Of a DNA stretch of 64,000 nucleotides, positions 1 to 7,395 are shown one piece after another. The notes under the pieces are model-generated. The model ran no database searches and was not told where the DNA came from. It worked only from the letters and a program-made list of their open reading frames with translations. Position 1 is the first letter of the stretch; the number at the start of each line of letters is the position of its first letter. This DNA is from CALMEC01 sp031366605 (lineage in GTDB: Bacteria; Actinomycetota; Thermoleophilia; Miltoncostaeales; Miltoncostaeaceae): positions 14,431-78,430 of the forward strand of contig JANLOO010000027.1 of assembly GCA_031366605.1 (NCBI GenBank), in the 5' to 3' direction. Both the position numbers and the translations under genes were made by a program.

Positions 1-402
1 CGTCGCCTCCGACGACCCTGGTCCGGTGCCGACGTCGTAGAAGCCCTGATCGCCGAGCGCCGCGGTTTCGAGGCTGCTCGAGAGCAGGCCGCGCATGACG
101 TCGTCGGTGAAGAACTCCATGCCGCAGTCAGAGTGGTGGATCACGAACCACTCCTTGGTGCCCAGCAGCTTGTACGAGATCACAAGCGAGCGGATGGCGT
201 CATCGCTCGCCCGGCCACCTGCATTGCGGATGACGTGCGCGTCGCCTTCGCTGAGCCCTGCGTACTTGGCCGGATCGAGCCGCGCGTCCATGCATGTCAA
301 GATCGCGAACTGCCGCGCCGGCGGAAGCGCGAGCTCTGACTTGGCTCCGAAGTCGGATGCGTAGGCCGCGTTTGCTGCGAGCACCTCATCGAGAACGGAC
401 AT
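1..402 (-). CDS. Beta-class carbonic anhydrase (3' end outside window)
   Basis: Zinc enzyme for reversible CO2 hydration, cytoplasmic. Only the N-terminal 134 residues are inside the window; the frame is still open at base 1. The start is ATG at 402, preceded by a clear AAAGGAG ribosome binding site. Visible zinc and catalytic motifs are TCMDARLDP (Cys then the Asp-Arg dyad, about residues 37-45), HVIRNAGG, and HHSDCG (His and the second Cys). The motif spacing resembles the mycobacterial Rv1284-type subgroup. Family assignment is secure; completeness cannot be judged. It lies downstream of ychF on the same strand, with a strong hairpin between them. Confidence 0.93.
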   Translation of the reverse strand, partial: MSVLDEVLAANAAYASDFGAKSELALPPARQFAILTCMDARLDPAKYAGLSEGDAHVIRNAGGRASDDAIRSLVISYKLLGTKEWFVIHHSDCGMEFFTDDVMRGLLSSSLETAALGDQGFYDVGTGPGSSEAT

Positions 403-414
403 TCCTGCTCCTTT

Positions 415-448
415 GGTCGCCCCGACGTCTCCCTGACGTTGGGCGACC
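415..448 (-). terminator. Hairpin between ychF and the carbonic anhydrase gene
   Basis: An inverted repeat pairs GGTCGCCC with GGGCGACC and continues inward with GACGTC against GACGTT around a 5-nt loop. It sits 86 bp downstream of ychF and directly abuts the AAAGGAG ribosome binding site of the carbonic anhydrase gene. It may terminate ychF, or be a 5' UTR hairpin of the next gene. There is no U tract. Confidence 0.5.
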
Positions 449-487
449 AACCTACCGCCCTGCGCGAAGCGCGCGCCTGCGGGCGGC

Positions 488-1564
488 TCAGACGTTGAAG
501 CGGATCTGCATCACGTCGCCTTCTTGAACGACGTAGTCCTTGCCCTCCATGCGCACCTCAGCCCGCTCGCGCGCTTTGCTGAACGATCCCGCCGCAACAA
601 GCTTGTCCCAGGCGACAACCTCTGCGCGGATGAACCCACGCTCCATGTCAGAGTGGATCTTGCCCGCGGCCTTGTCCGCCGTCAGGCCGCGGGTGATCGG
701 CCAGGCCCGGGCCTCGGGCGGGCCCGAACCGGTGAAGAACGTGACCAGGTCCAGCAGTCGGTAGGCGCCGGCCACCAGGGCAGGAGCCCCGCGTTCGTCG
801 CCAAGACCCAGCTCTGAGGCCAGCTCAGTTGCCTCGTCGGGCTCCATCGCCGCCAGCTCCAGTTCGACCCCGACGGGCAATGCCATCGCCTGCGCGCCCT
901 GCGATGTGGCGTGCGCCACGACGTCGGCCGGTGGGTCGCCGGGATCGTCCGCGTTGACCAGGTACAGGACCGGCTTGGCCGTCAAGAGGCCCAACTCGAG
1001 ACCGAGCGCCACCGCAGCCGGGTCGGCGGCCATGCGTGCCGGACGGCCGTCATCGAGCACCGCGGCGAGCGCCGCGATCGCGCCGAGTTCGGCTTTGGCC
1101 TGGGCGTCGCCGGTGCGTGCGGACTTCGCCGTCTTCTCCTCGCGCCGCCCGAGTTGGTCGCGGTCGGCAAGGACGAGCTCCAAATCGACGGCCTCTGCAT
1201 CGCCCACAGGGTCGATGCGCTCGAGCGGATGGCCGACCTCGGCGTTTGCGAACGCCCTGACCACGTGGATCAGCGCGTCGACCTCGCGCAGGCGACCCAG
1301 CGCCTGACCACCGAGTCCCTCTCCGCGTCCCGCCCCGGCGGAGAGTCCTGCGATGTCGACGACCTGCACCTGTGCGCACACCCGGCGGGGAATGTCCTGG
1401 ATGTCGGCGATCGCGTCGATACGCGCGTCCGGCACGTCCGCGACGCCCTTGCGCGGCTCACGTGTCGAGTACGGGTACGTGGCCACTTCGGCCTCGTCAC
1501 CGGTGATCAAATTGAAAAGCGCTGTCTTGCCGCTGTTGGCAAGTCCGACGAGGCCGAGTTCCAT
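488..1564 (-). CDS. ychF: YchF/OLA1-type redox-regulated ATPase
   Basis: Universally conserved Obg-family P-loop NTPase that associates with ribosomes and prefers ATP. Length 358 aa, normal for the family. The P-loop is GLANSGKT (residues 7-14). A switch-II DIAG follows, and NADD occupies the place of the guanine-specificity NKxD motif, as expected for YchF. The C-terminal TGS domain ends in the typical YVVQEGDVMQIRFNV. The start ATG at 1564 places the P-loop at the usual distance. Divergent from the YqeY-like gene, with about 64 bp between the starts. Confidence 0.96.
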   Translation of the reverse strand: MELGLVGLANSGKTALFNLITGDEAEVATYPYSTREPRKGVADVPDARIDAIADIQDIPRRVCAQVQVVDIAGLSAGAGRGEGLGGQALGRLREVDALIHVVRAFANAEVGHPLERIDPVGDAEAVDLELVLADRDQLGRREEKTAKSARTGDAQAKAELGAIAALAAVLDDGRPARMAADPAAVALGLELGLLTAKPVLYLVNADDPGDPPADVVAHATSQGAQAMALPVGVELELAAMEPDEATELASELGLGDERGAPALVAGAYRLLDLVTFFTGSGPPEARAWPITRGLTADKAAGKIHSDMERGFIRAEVVAWDKLVAAGSFSKARERAEVRMEGKDYVVQEGDVMQIRFNV

Positions 1565-1628
1565 GGGCGCGGGAGGCTAGCAATCTCCGCGCGATAACCT
1601 GCGTCACGAACGATCGACGGAGGAATTG

Positions 1629-2090
1629 ATGTCAGTTGCCCCGGCTCCCTTGGCGACCCGGCTCGAGGAGGACATGAAGACGGCGATGCGCGCCGGCGAG
1701 AAGTTGCGCCTGGGCGTCATTCGGCGCGCTCGCGCTGCGATCAAGAACGCCGAGATCGCCGCACGCGAGCCACTGGACGAAGCCGGTGTCGAGAAGGCCC
1801 TGCGCGGAATCGTCAAGCAACACCGCGAATCGATTGAGCAATACGACGCCGCTGATCGCGCCGATCTGGCCGATGTGGAGCGTGCCGAGATGGCAGTCCT
1901 CGATGACTACCTGCCACAGCAGCTCGACGCCGCGGCGATCGAGCCGGTCGTCGCGGCCACCATCGCCGAGTTGGGCGCGACGAGCCCCAAGGACATGGGT
2001 GCCGTGATGAAGGCCGCGATGGCGACGTTGGGTGGCGCAGCCGACGGCAAAGAGGTCAGCGCGATCGTCAAGGCGCTGCTGGGGGGATAG
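1629..2090 (+). CDS. GatB/YqeY domain protein
   Basis: A 153-aa YqeY-family protein, related to the tail domain of GatB amidotransferase and thought to bind tRNA or assist tRNA-linked reactions; its exact role is unproven. Features include the N-terminal LATRLEEDMKTAMRAGEK, a central helical EKALRGIVKQHRESIEQY, DYLPQQL, and the C-terminal DMGAVMKAAM...DGKEVSAIVK. The ATG at 1629 is chosen because CGGAGGA lies just upstream; the TTG three bases earlier is less likely. The next gene begins immediately after the stop, so the two are probably co-transcribed. Confidence 0.93.
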   Translation: MSVAPAPLATRLEEDMKTAMRAGEKLRLGVIRRARAAIKNAEIAAREPLDEAGVEKALRGIVKQHRESIEQYDAADRADLADVERAEMAVLDDYLPQQLDAAAIEPVVAATIAELGATSPKDMGAVMKAAMATLGGAADGKEVSAIVKALLGG

Positions 2091-2567
2091 GTGGCCTCCT
2101 GGTCCCAAATCGAGGCGACTGACCCGGAGTTCGCGGCCGATGCCAAAGGGCTGATGGACCAGCGTGTGCACAAGACGATGGCGACCGTGCGCTCGGACGG
2201 CTCGCCACGCATCAGCGGGATCGAAGCCCGCTTCATCGACGGTGAGCTGGCGTTCGGCTCGATGCCCAAGTCGCCCAAGGTACGCGACCTGGAAGCCGAC
2301 CCACGCTTCGCCCTGCACAGTGGATCGCACGAACCCGATATCTGGGCAGGTGACGCCAAGTTCGCAGGAACGGTGATCGAGGTGACCGACCCGGACATCA
2401 AGGGGGCCTATGTCGAAGCCGCCGGAACCGCACCTCCCGGCGACTACCACCTCTACAAGACCGACATCACCGAGGTCGTCGTGATCCGCCTGGGCGACCC
2501 GGCCGACCATCTCGTCGTCCGACGATGGACGCCAGAGCGAGGGGTGCGGGTCTCAGCATTGCGCTGA
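2091..2567 (+). CDS. Pyridoxamine 5'-phosphate oxidase-like FMN-binding protein
   Basis: A 158-aa split-barrel flavin (or F420)-binding protein of the PPOX-like superfamily. The pattern HKTMATVRSDGSPRISGIEA is the typical first strands, followed by a conserved KSPKVRDLEADPRFALHS segment. It starts with GTG at the base after the YqeY-like stop, so it should be translated from the same transcript. The substrate is unknown; such proteins in actinobacteria include F420-dependent reductases and general oxidoreductases. The family call is firm, the reaction is not. Confidence 0.82.
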   Translation: MASWSQIEATDPEFAADAKGLMDQRVHKTMATVRSDGSPRISGIEARFIDGELAFGSMPKSPKVRDLEADPRFALHSGSHEPDIWAGDAKFAGTVIEVTDPDIKGAYVEAAGTAPPGDYHLYKTDITEVVVIRLGDPADHLVVRRWTPERGVRVSALR

Positions 2568-2579
2568 CGTGAGGAGACG

Positions 2580-2609
2580 TTGACTAGACTAAAGAGACTA
2601 GACTAATAT
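2580..2609 (+). promoter_or_regulatory. Promoter and tandem-repeat operator of the phd-vapC-like operon
   Basis: TTGACT (2580-2585) and TAATAT (2604-2609) are separated by 18 bp and form a near-consensus housekeeping promoter. A direct repeat GACTAGACTAA occurs at 2582-2592 and 2596-2606, so both copies lie across the promoter on a 14-bp period. The antitoxin ATG is only 6 nt after the -10 box, so the transcript is probably leaderless. The repeat is the obvious binding site for autorepression by the antitoxin. Confidence 0.75.
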
Positions 2610-2615
2610 CGTCGT

Positions 2616-2861
2616 ATGACCCGACTCATCAATGTTCATGAGGCAAAGACCCACCTCTCACGGATTCTGGAGGATGTGAGACGTGGTGATGACATCGTTC
2701 TGGCGAAGAACGGCGTGGCCTACGCGCGCCTCGTCGCGGTAGAGCGTGCGGCGACTCGTCCAATGGGTTTTCTCACGGGCCATTTGCCAGACAGCTTCTT
2801 TGAGCCGTTGCCGGATGACGAGTTGGATGCCTGGGACGGGATTGGTGCCAGAGGCGAATGA
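2616..2861 (+). CDS. Phd/YefM-type antitoxin
   Basis: An 81-aa DNA-binding antitoxin. The N-terminal MTRLINVHEAKTHLSRILE and the following GDDIVLAKNGVAYARLV are the classic Phd/YefM fold (residues 1-46); the acidic C-terminus (PDDELDAWDG) should wrap the toxin. There is no ribosome binding site and the start is 6 nt from the -10, so leaderless translation is likely. It overlaps the PIN-domain gene by 4 bp (ATGA), giving tight coupling. Autoregulation through the tandem repeat upstream is inferred. Confidence 0.9.
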   Translation: MTRLINVHEAKTHLSRILEDVRRGDDIVLAKNGVAYARLVAVERAATRPMGFLTGHLPDSFFEPLPDDELDAWDGIGARGE

Positions 2862-3247
2862 CCCGGGTCCTCCTCGATACCCACACCCTCATCTGGTTGC
2901 TGATCGAGCCGAAACGACTCTCCGAGAGAGCCCGGCTGCTTCTCGGTGACCTCGAAACGGAGATCTACGTCTCCCCGGTGTCGGCGTATGAGATCGGACG
3001 CAAAAACCAACTCGGCAAACTGGGAACTGCCGCCGTCGTCGCCGAAGGATTCGGCGGTCATCTCCGGACGATTGGGGCCACGGACCTCGAACTTCGCAGT
3101 AGCCACGGGCTCATGGCGGCTCGTCTGCCCTCACCCCATCGTGATCCGTTCGATCGTCTCATCGCGGCCCAGTCCCTCGTCGAAGACATTCCCGTCGTGA
3201 CTCGAGATCCGGCTCTCGCGCAACTCGGTGCGGCAACGATCTGGTAG
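2858..3247 (+). CDS. PIN-domain ribonuclease toxin (VapC-like)
   Basis: A 129-aa PIN nuclease, the toxin of a type II module. Acidic metal-binding residues are visible at LLDTHTLIWLL (Asp near residue 7), SAYEIGRKN (Glu near 44), PHRDPFDRLIAAQS (Asp near 96) and TRDPAL (Asp near 115). This is the HDPFDR subgroup usually paired with Phd-type antitoxins. It should cleave RNA, often tRNA, when released from the antitoxin. It starts inside the antitoxin stop codon and converges tail to tail, with no gap, on the small gene on the other strand. Confidence 0.9.
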   Translation: MTRVLLDTHTLIWLLIEPKRLSERARLLLGDLETEIYVSPVSAYEIGRKNQLGKLGTAAVVAEGFGGHLRTIGATDLELRSSHGLMAARLPSPHRDPFDRLIAAQSLVEDIPVVTRDPALAQLGAATIW

Positions 3248-3481
3248 CTACGAACCGCCGAAGCCCACGCGGGAGGGCTCGCCGGGGACGAGGCGGATGT
3301 ACACCAGCTCACCGGTGTTGAGCCAGTGGGTGCCTTCCTCGGCCTCGACGGAACTCCACTTGCCGTCGCCGTTGCCGAGGCCGGCGACCAGATCCTGCGC
3401 GGCTTGCTCCTGGATCGTCAACCTGAGGATCGTGCCACCCTCGAACCCCATCTCAACGCGTCGTCCTGCAGTCATGGGCAC
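3248..3481 (-). CDS. Small hypothetical protein
   Basis: A 77-aa acidic protein without recognisable domain. It follows the radical SAM gene by 3 bp, so it is probably the last gene of that operon. The likely core is MGFEGGTILRLTIQEQAAQ to ELVYIRLVPGEP, which reads like a small beta-rich domain. GTG at 3481, ATG at 3475 and ATG at 3454 are all possible starts. No function can be named. Confidence 0.6.
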   Translation of the reverse strand: MPMTAGRRVEMGFEGGTILRLTIQEQAAQDLVAGLGNGDGKWSSVEAEEGTHWLNTGELVYIRLVPGEPSRVGFGGS

Positions 3482-3484
3482 CTA

Positions 3485-5128
3485 CTACGAGTTGGCTTGG
3501 AGGACGGGAAGGGTCTTCTTGGCTGCGCGCTCGATCGGCGGAGTCCATGCGGGCAGCCGCTTGATGATGTCGAGATGCTTCATCGACTCGATCTGATCGG
3601 TGAATTTGAGCAGTTGGCTGCGCCCGTACTTGCGGAATCCCGCCACGCCGAACGCCTCGTACAGGAACCGCAGTCCGCGCGGTGACATCGTGCGACGGAT
3701 GATGCTGAAGGCATCGGGCCCCTTGCCGATCGCCGCCAGCATCGCGACCTGCGGCAGTCGCACCGTAAAGCGCCATTCACGGGCGAACAGCCCCATGATG
3801 CGCAGCAGGTTCGTGCCGATCTCACGGTTGATCAGCCGCATCCATCCCTGCGAGGAGTAAAAGCGCAGCATCCCGCGCCAGGTCTCCATCTGCAGTTGGT
3901 AGGGGGTCATGAGCTTGGGCGCGATGATGCAATGGTGCCCGTCGTAGAGCGAGTAATCCTCGGTCAGTACCCGACCGTCCTGACGCATGGTCTGGTCGAA
4001 CGAGGTGCCCGGGAGGGTCGTCAACATCATCATCTGAAGCGTGTCGACCTTGTGCTCGATCGCAAAGTCGATCGTGGCGCGGACCGTCTCGGGCGTGTCG
4101 GTGTCGGCGCCGACGACGAACATGCCGTGGACACGGATGCCATAGTCGTGGAGCAGCTTGATCGAGGTCGTGATGTGCTCGACCTTCTGCTTCTTGTTGT
4201 AGGCGTCCAGGCCCGCCTGCGTGATGCTCTCGAATCCGACGTAGACCATGTAGCAGCCGGAGTCGCGCATCAGTGACAGCAACTCGTGGTCGGGTTCGAG
4301 CGTCGTCTTGGACTTGTAGAGCGAGTCGGCGCGGATTTGGGCGGTCCACATCGGCGTGATCTTCTCGTCGAGCATCGCTCGGAACAGTGCCTTGGACTGT
4401 TTCTTGTCAACGATGAAGATGTCGTCGTAGAAGAACACGCTCGGCGCCTTGGCGAGCCGCAGTTCGCGCATGATGTTCTCGACCGACCGGCTGCGAAGCT
4501 TGCGTCCAAACATCTTGATGACGGAGCAGAAGCTGCAGTCGTACGGGCAGCCCCACTTCATCATCATGGGGTAGGTGACCATTTTCTCACGGCCTTCGAG
4601 CAGGTGGAACGCCGGAAACGGGAGGGCGTCCAAGTCCTCGCTCGAGGCGGGTGGCGCCTCGGGGTTGTTGACCTGCTGCCCCTCGGCGTCCAGCCACGAA
4701 AGACCCGCGATCGCGTGCAGCTCGTCGCGTGCGCCGCCGGCCCCCAGCCAGTCGACCAGCTGGACGAAGCCCACGTGTCCTTCGCGGCGGATGACGAAGT
4801 CCGTGTGCTTGAGCGCCTCGTGCGCCATGAACGTCACATGGGAACCGCCGACCACCACCGGGATGCCCTTGGCGCGAAGGCGCTCGGAGTAGGCGTAGCC
4901 CTCCAGGGTGGTGTTGGTGGTGGTCGAGACGCAGACCAGGTCGGCGCTCTCGACGTCCTCCCAGTCGACCTGGACGCCGTTGATCAGCTCGCAGTAGATC
5001 CACTGGTCCACGGCGGGGTCGCGCTCGGCGATGCATGCGGCCAAGAGGGGCAATCCGAGTTTGGGGAGGTTCGCGATCTCGTAGATCGTCGCCCCGCGGG
5101 GCTTCGGCTCGATGTATCGGATCTTCAT
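3485..5128 (-). CDS. B12-binding-domain radical SAM protein
   Basis: A 547-aa cobalamin-dependent radical SAM enzyme. An N-terminal Rossmann B12-binding region (residues 1-130, with VVVGGSHVTF near 91-100) precedes the radical SAM barrel, whose cluster motif is CPYDCSFC (Cys194, 198 and 201). This architecture covers methyltransferases and ring-forming or rearranging enzymes of lipid, hopanoid, pigment and antibiotic pathways. A C-terminal 150-residue helical region rich in Arg and aromatics may contact membrane substrates. The neighbours are methylmalonyl-CoA epimerase upstream and a small hypothetical downstream, all on one strand. The substrate is not recognisable. Confidence 0.9.
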   Translation of the reverse strand: MKIRYIEPKPRGATIYEIANLPKLGLPLLAACIAERDPAVDQWIYCELINGVQVDWEDVESADLVCVSTTTNTTLEGYAYSERLRAKGIPVVVGGSHVTFMAHEALKHTDFVIRREGHVGFVQLVDWLGAGGARDELHAIAGLSWLDAEGQQVNNPEAPPASSEDLDALPFPAFHLLEGREKMVTYPMMMKWGCPYDCSFCSVIKMFGRKLRSRSVENIMRELRLAKAPSVFFYDDIFIVDKKQSKALFRAMLDEKITPMWTAQIRADSLYKSKTTLEPDHELLSLMRDSGCYMVYVGFESITQAGLDAYNKKQKVEHITTSIKLLHDYGIRVHGMFVVGADTDTPETVRATIDFAIEHKVDTLQMMMLTTLPGTSFDQTMRQDGRVLTEDYSLYDGHHCIIAPKLMTPYQLQMETWRGMLRFYSSQGWMRLINREIGTNLLRIMGLFAREWRFTVRLPQVAMLAAIGKGPDAFSIIRRTMSPRGLRFLYEAFGVAGFRKYGRSQLLKFTDQIESMKHLDIIKRLPAWTPPIERAAKKTLPVLQANS

Positions 5129-5150
5129 GTCTCGGGAACTCCGGTGTCGA

Positions 5151-5555
5151 TCAGTGGGCTTGTACGAGTTCGGTCAGGATCCCGCCACTCGCGCGCGGGT
5201 GGATGAACGCGATCATATGTCCGCCAAGACCGCGGCGAGGCTCGTCGTCGATCAACTCAGCGCCGCCGTCGCGCAACTCTGCGAGGGCTGCGGCGAGATC
5301 CTCGACCTCGAACGCGACGTGGTGCAGGCCCGGTCCACGTCGCTCCAGGAACTTGGCGACTCCGCTCTGGGGGTCGACGGGCTGGATCAATTCGATGTGG
5401 CTGGTGCCGGCGCCGAGGCTGACTGCCTCGACCCCTTGGTCGTCCAGCCGCTCGCGCACCTCGACGGACATTCCGTACCGATCCGTGTAGACCGGAAGGG
5501 CCGCATCGATGTCCGCAACCGCGTACGCGACGTGGTGGATTCGGTCCAAACGCAC
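5151..5555 (-). CDS. mce: Methylmalonyl-CoA epimerase
   Basis: A 134-aa vicinal-oxygen-chelate protein that epimerises methylmalonyl-CoA for the B12-dependent mutase in propionate and odd-chain or branched acid breakdown. Start MRLDRIHHVAYAV and later GLHHVAFEVEDL supply the paired metal-binding His; Glu ligands are in SHIELIQPV and GILTELV. Length and motifs are standard. It lies 22 bp upstream of the B12-radical SAM gene, so the two may be co-transcribed; no mutase is in the window. Confidence 0.93.
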   Translation of the reverse strand: MRLDRIHHVAYAVADIDAALPVYTDRYGMSVEVRERLDDQGVEAVSLGAGTSHIELIQPVDPQSGVAKFLERRGPGLHHVAFEVEDLAAALAELRDGGAELIDDEPRRGLGGHMIAFIHPRASGGILTELVQAH

Positions 5556-5608
5556 ATGCCGAGTCTAGCGTCCACAGTGTTGCTCTGCGGGGAGTGACGT
5601 GGCGTCAG

Positions 5609-7339
5609 CTAGCCCAGATCAGCCTTGGTCAGGCGGGCGTTGGTGTGGATGATCGTTCGGTTGCCAACGCGATCGACGGCCGTGATGTTGAAGAACACCA
5701 ACACGGTCCGGCCTGCGCGGAGCGACCGTTGAATCGCCTCGCGTTGCATGCGGCCCACCTGCGCTCGGGGCAGACCCTTTGCGGCCGCGTTGAGGGTCAC
5801 CGGGCGTGACAGCACCTGCGCTCGGCCCGGTATCGCGCCTGGCATCACGATTTTGGCGTCAAACGTAACCGTGCAGCGCTCGTCGCACGTCGCCGCTGCG
5901 AGGACGATGCCTCGACGGGCGAGTGTGCCGCGCTGTCCAGCCGTCACCCTGCCGGTCAGGCCGGGTCGCTTGATGTCGACCTGCCAGGTGTGAGTCACCT
6001 CGGCACTGACGTTGCCGGCGCCGTCGATTGCCCGCGCGCTGAACGTGTGCGATCCCTGGGTCAGCCCGATCAGCCGCGTCGGGTCGCTGCAGGTCGCGAA
6101 CGCGGCGGTGTCGAGTCGACACTGGAATGTCCCCGGCTCGTTCGATGCCAAGTCGAACGTCGCCACGGTCGATCGCGCGAACGGTCTCGGCCCCGACACG
6201 ATCGACGCGACCGGCGGCATCAGATCGGGGACCACCATGTCCTTGGTAATGGTCCTCACCGGCCCTGTGCGTTGCATGAGCCCCGCCGTCGTGAACGTCG
6301 GCGTGATCGTCAACGTGCCGTCGGTGAGCGGGAGGATCGAGGGGCCCGTCAACGTGGTGCTCCACGCCTTGCCGCCACCGAACGTCCCGACCGCCAACGG
6401 TGGGGTCACGACATCAGCAGTGAACGGGTTTGTGTCGCTGATCGTCAGGCTGACCGTCACCACGTCCGTGTCTGCGACCCCACCGACTGTCAGCGACGTG
6501 CTGTCGAACAGGAAGGCGGGTGGAGTGATGCTGGTGATCTGTTCGGTCAGGATCGGGGCAATGCACGGGGCCTCTGGACCGCCCAGGGCGCCCAGCGTCG
6601 CTTCAGTCACCTCGGATCCGGCAGCGGAGGTCCATGCGACGGTTGCGTTCGTAGCGGAGTTCAGTGCCGCAGTGCGTTGACCAGAGTTCAATGGGGTGAA
6701 CGTCGCTGTCCAGGTGGTGCCAGTCGCGAGGTCATACTCGATTGTGCCGAGGGCACCGGGCACGCGTATCGACTGCCCGTTGGCGCCGGGGCTGCCGGCA
6801 AACGCAGGATTCGTCAGACGCATGTCTGGCATCAGACCCGGCCCGAGTCGAATACCGCCGGCGTTCTGGGCAGTGCCGTGGAATGCGACGGTGGTGCCGT
6901 CGACACCGACAGGCTGGCTGACCGTGAGGTGCAGGACCGTCGAATCCTCGATCACCCCGATCTGGGTCACGCGAATCACGTCGCCAGAGACGATGTCGGG
7001 AGTGGTGTCCTGCCAGCAGACCCCGGTGACCGCAGCCCCTACCGCGTTGACCTCGACCAGGGTGTTCGGCCCAACGCTCACGGGTGTCACCGACTGGGAG
7101 GCCGCGATCAGGACGCCTCCTCGCAACACCTGAACTGTGACCGGTGCGGTCGTCATGTAGTCGGTCAGAACGACGCTGTCCGTATCTGGTTGGGCCGTGA
7201 CGATGTGAGGGAATGTGGGCGGCGGGGCGCCCAGCGCTGTCCCCCCGGTCAAGACGGCGAGGACAGCTCCTGTTGTCAGGGCGGTGCGCAGCGTGCGTCG
7301 AAGTTGTGAGCGTCGGGTGGTGGGCTCGGCGTGCGTCAC
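5609..7339 (-). CDS. Secreted Ig-like repeat protein A
   Basis: A 576-aa exported protein of unknown function. The GTG at 7339 is preferred over upstream in-frame codons because it gives a clean signal peptide (Arg-rich n-region, hydrophobic TALTTGAVLAVLTGGTALGA, cleavage near APPP) with GGAG just upstream. The body is beta-rich and Thr/Pro-rich. It contains one bacterial Ig-like module with the FQCRLD...FATCSDP disulfide pattern, then a C-terminal domain around AATCDERCTVTFDAKI. It is a clear paralogue of the next gene upstream (same N-terminal opening TAPVTVQVLRGG and CDERC tail). Probably a cell-surface or extracellular structural protein. Confidence 0.8.
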   Translation of the reverse strand: MTHAEPTTRRSQLRRTLRTALTTGAVLAVLTGGTALGAPPPTFPHIVTAQPDTDSVVLTDYMTTAPVTVQVLRGGVLIAASQSVTPVSVGPNTLVEVNAVGAAVTGVCWQDTTPDIVSGDVIRVTQIGVIEDSTVLHLTVSQPVGVDGTTVAFHGTAQNAGGIRLGPGLMPDMRLTNPAFAGSPGANGQSIRVPGALGTIEYDLATGTTWTATFTPLNSGQRTAALNSATNATVAWTSAAGSEVTEATLGALGGPEAPCIAPILTEQITSITPPAFLFDSTSLTVGGVADTDVVTVSLTISDTNPFTADVVTPPLAVGTFGGGKAWSTTLTGPSILPLTDGTLTITPTFTTAGLMQRTGPVRTITKDMVVPDLMPPVASIVSGPRPFARSTVATFDLASNEPGTFQCRLDTAAFATCSDPTRLIGLTQGSHTFSARAIDGAGNVSAEVTHTWQVDIKRPGLTGRVTAGQRGTLARRGIVLAAATCDERCTVTFDAKIVMPGAIPGRAQVLSRPVTLNAAAKGLPRAQVGRMQREAIQRSLRAGRTVLVFFNITAVDRVGNRTIIHTNARLTKADLG

Positions 7340-7395
7340 GTGTCTCCGGGAGAGGGGATGTCGTCCTGGCCGGCCAAGGAGCCGGTGCCCGGATA

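Noticed and set aside
5990..7309. 439-codon plus-strand frame opposite the Ig-like protein A gene
   Set aside because: Arg/Gly/Asp-rich shadow; the minus strand has a signal peptide and Ig-like module.
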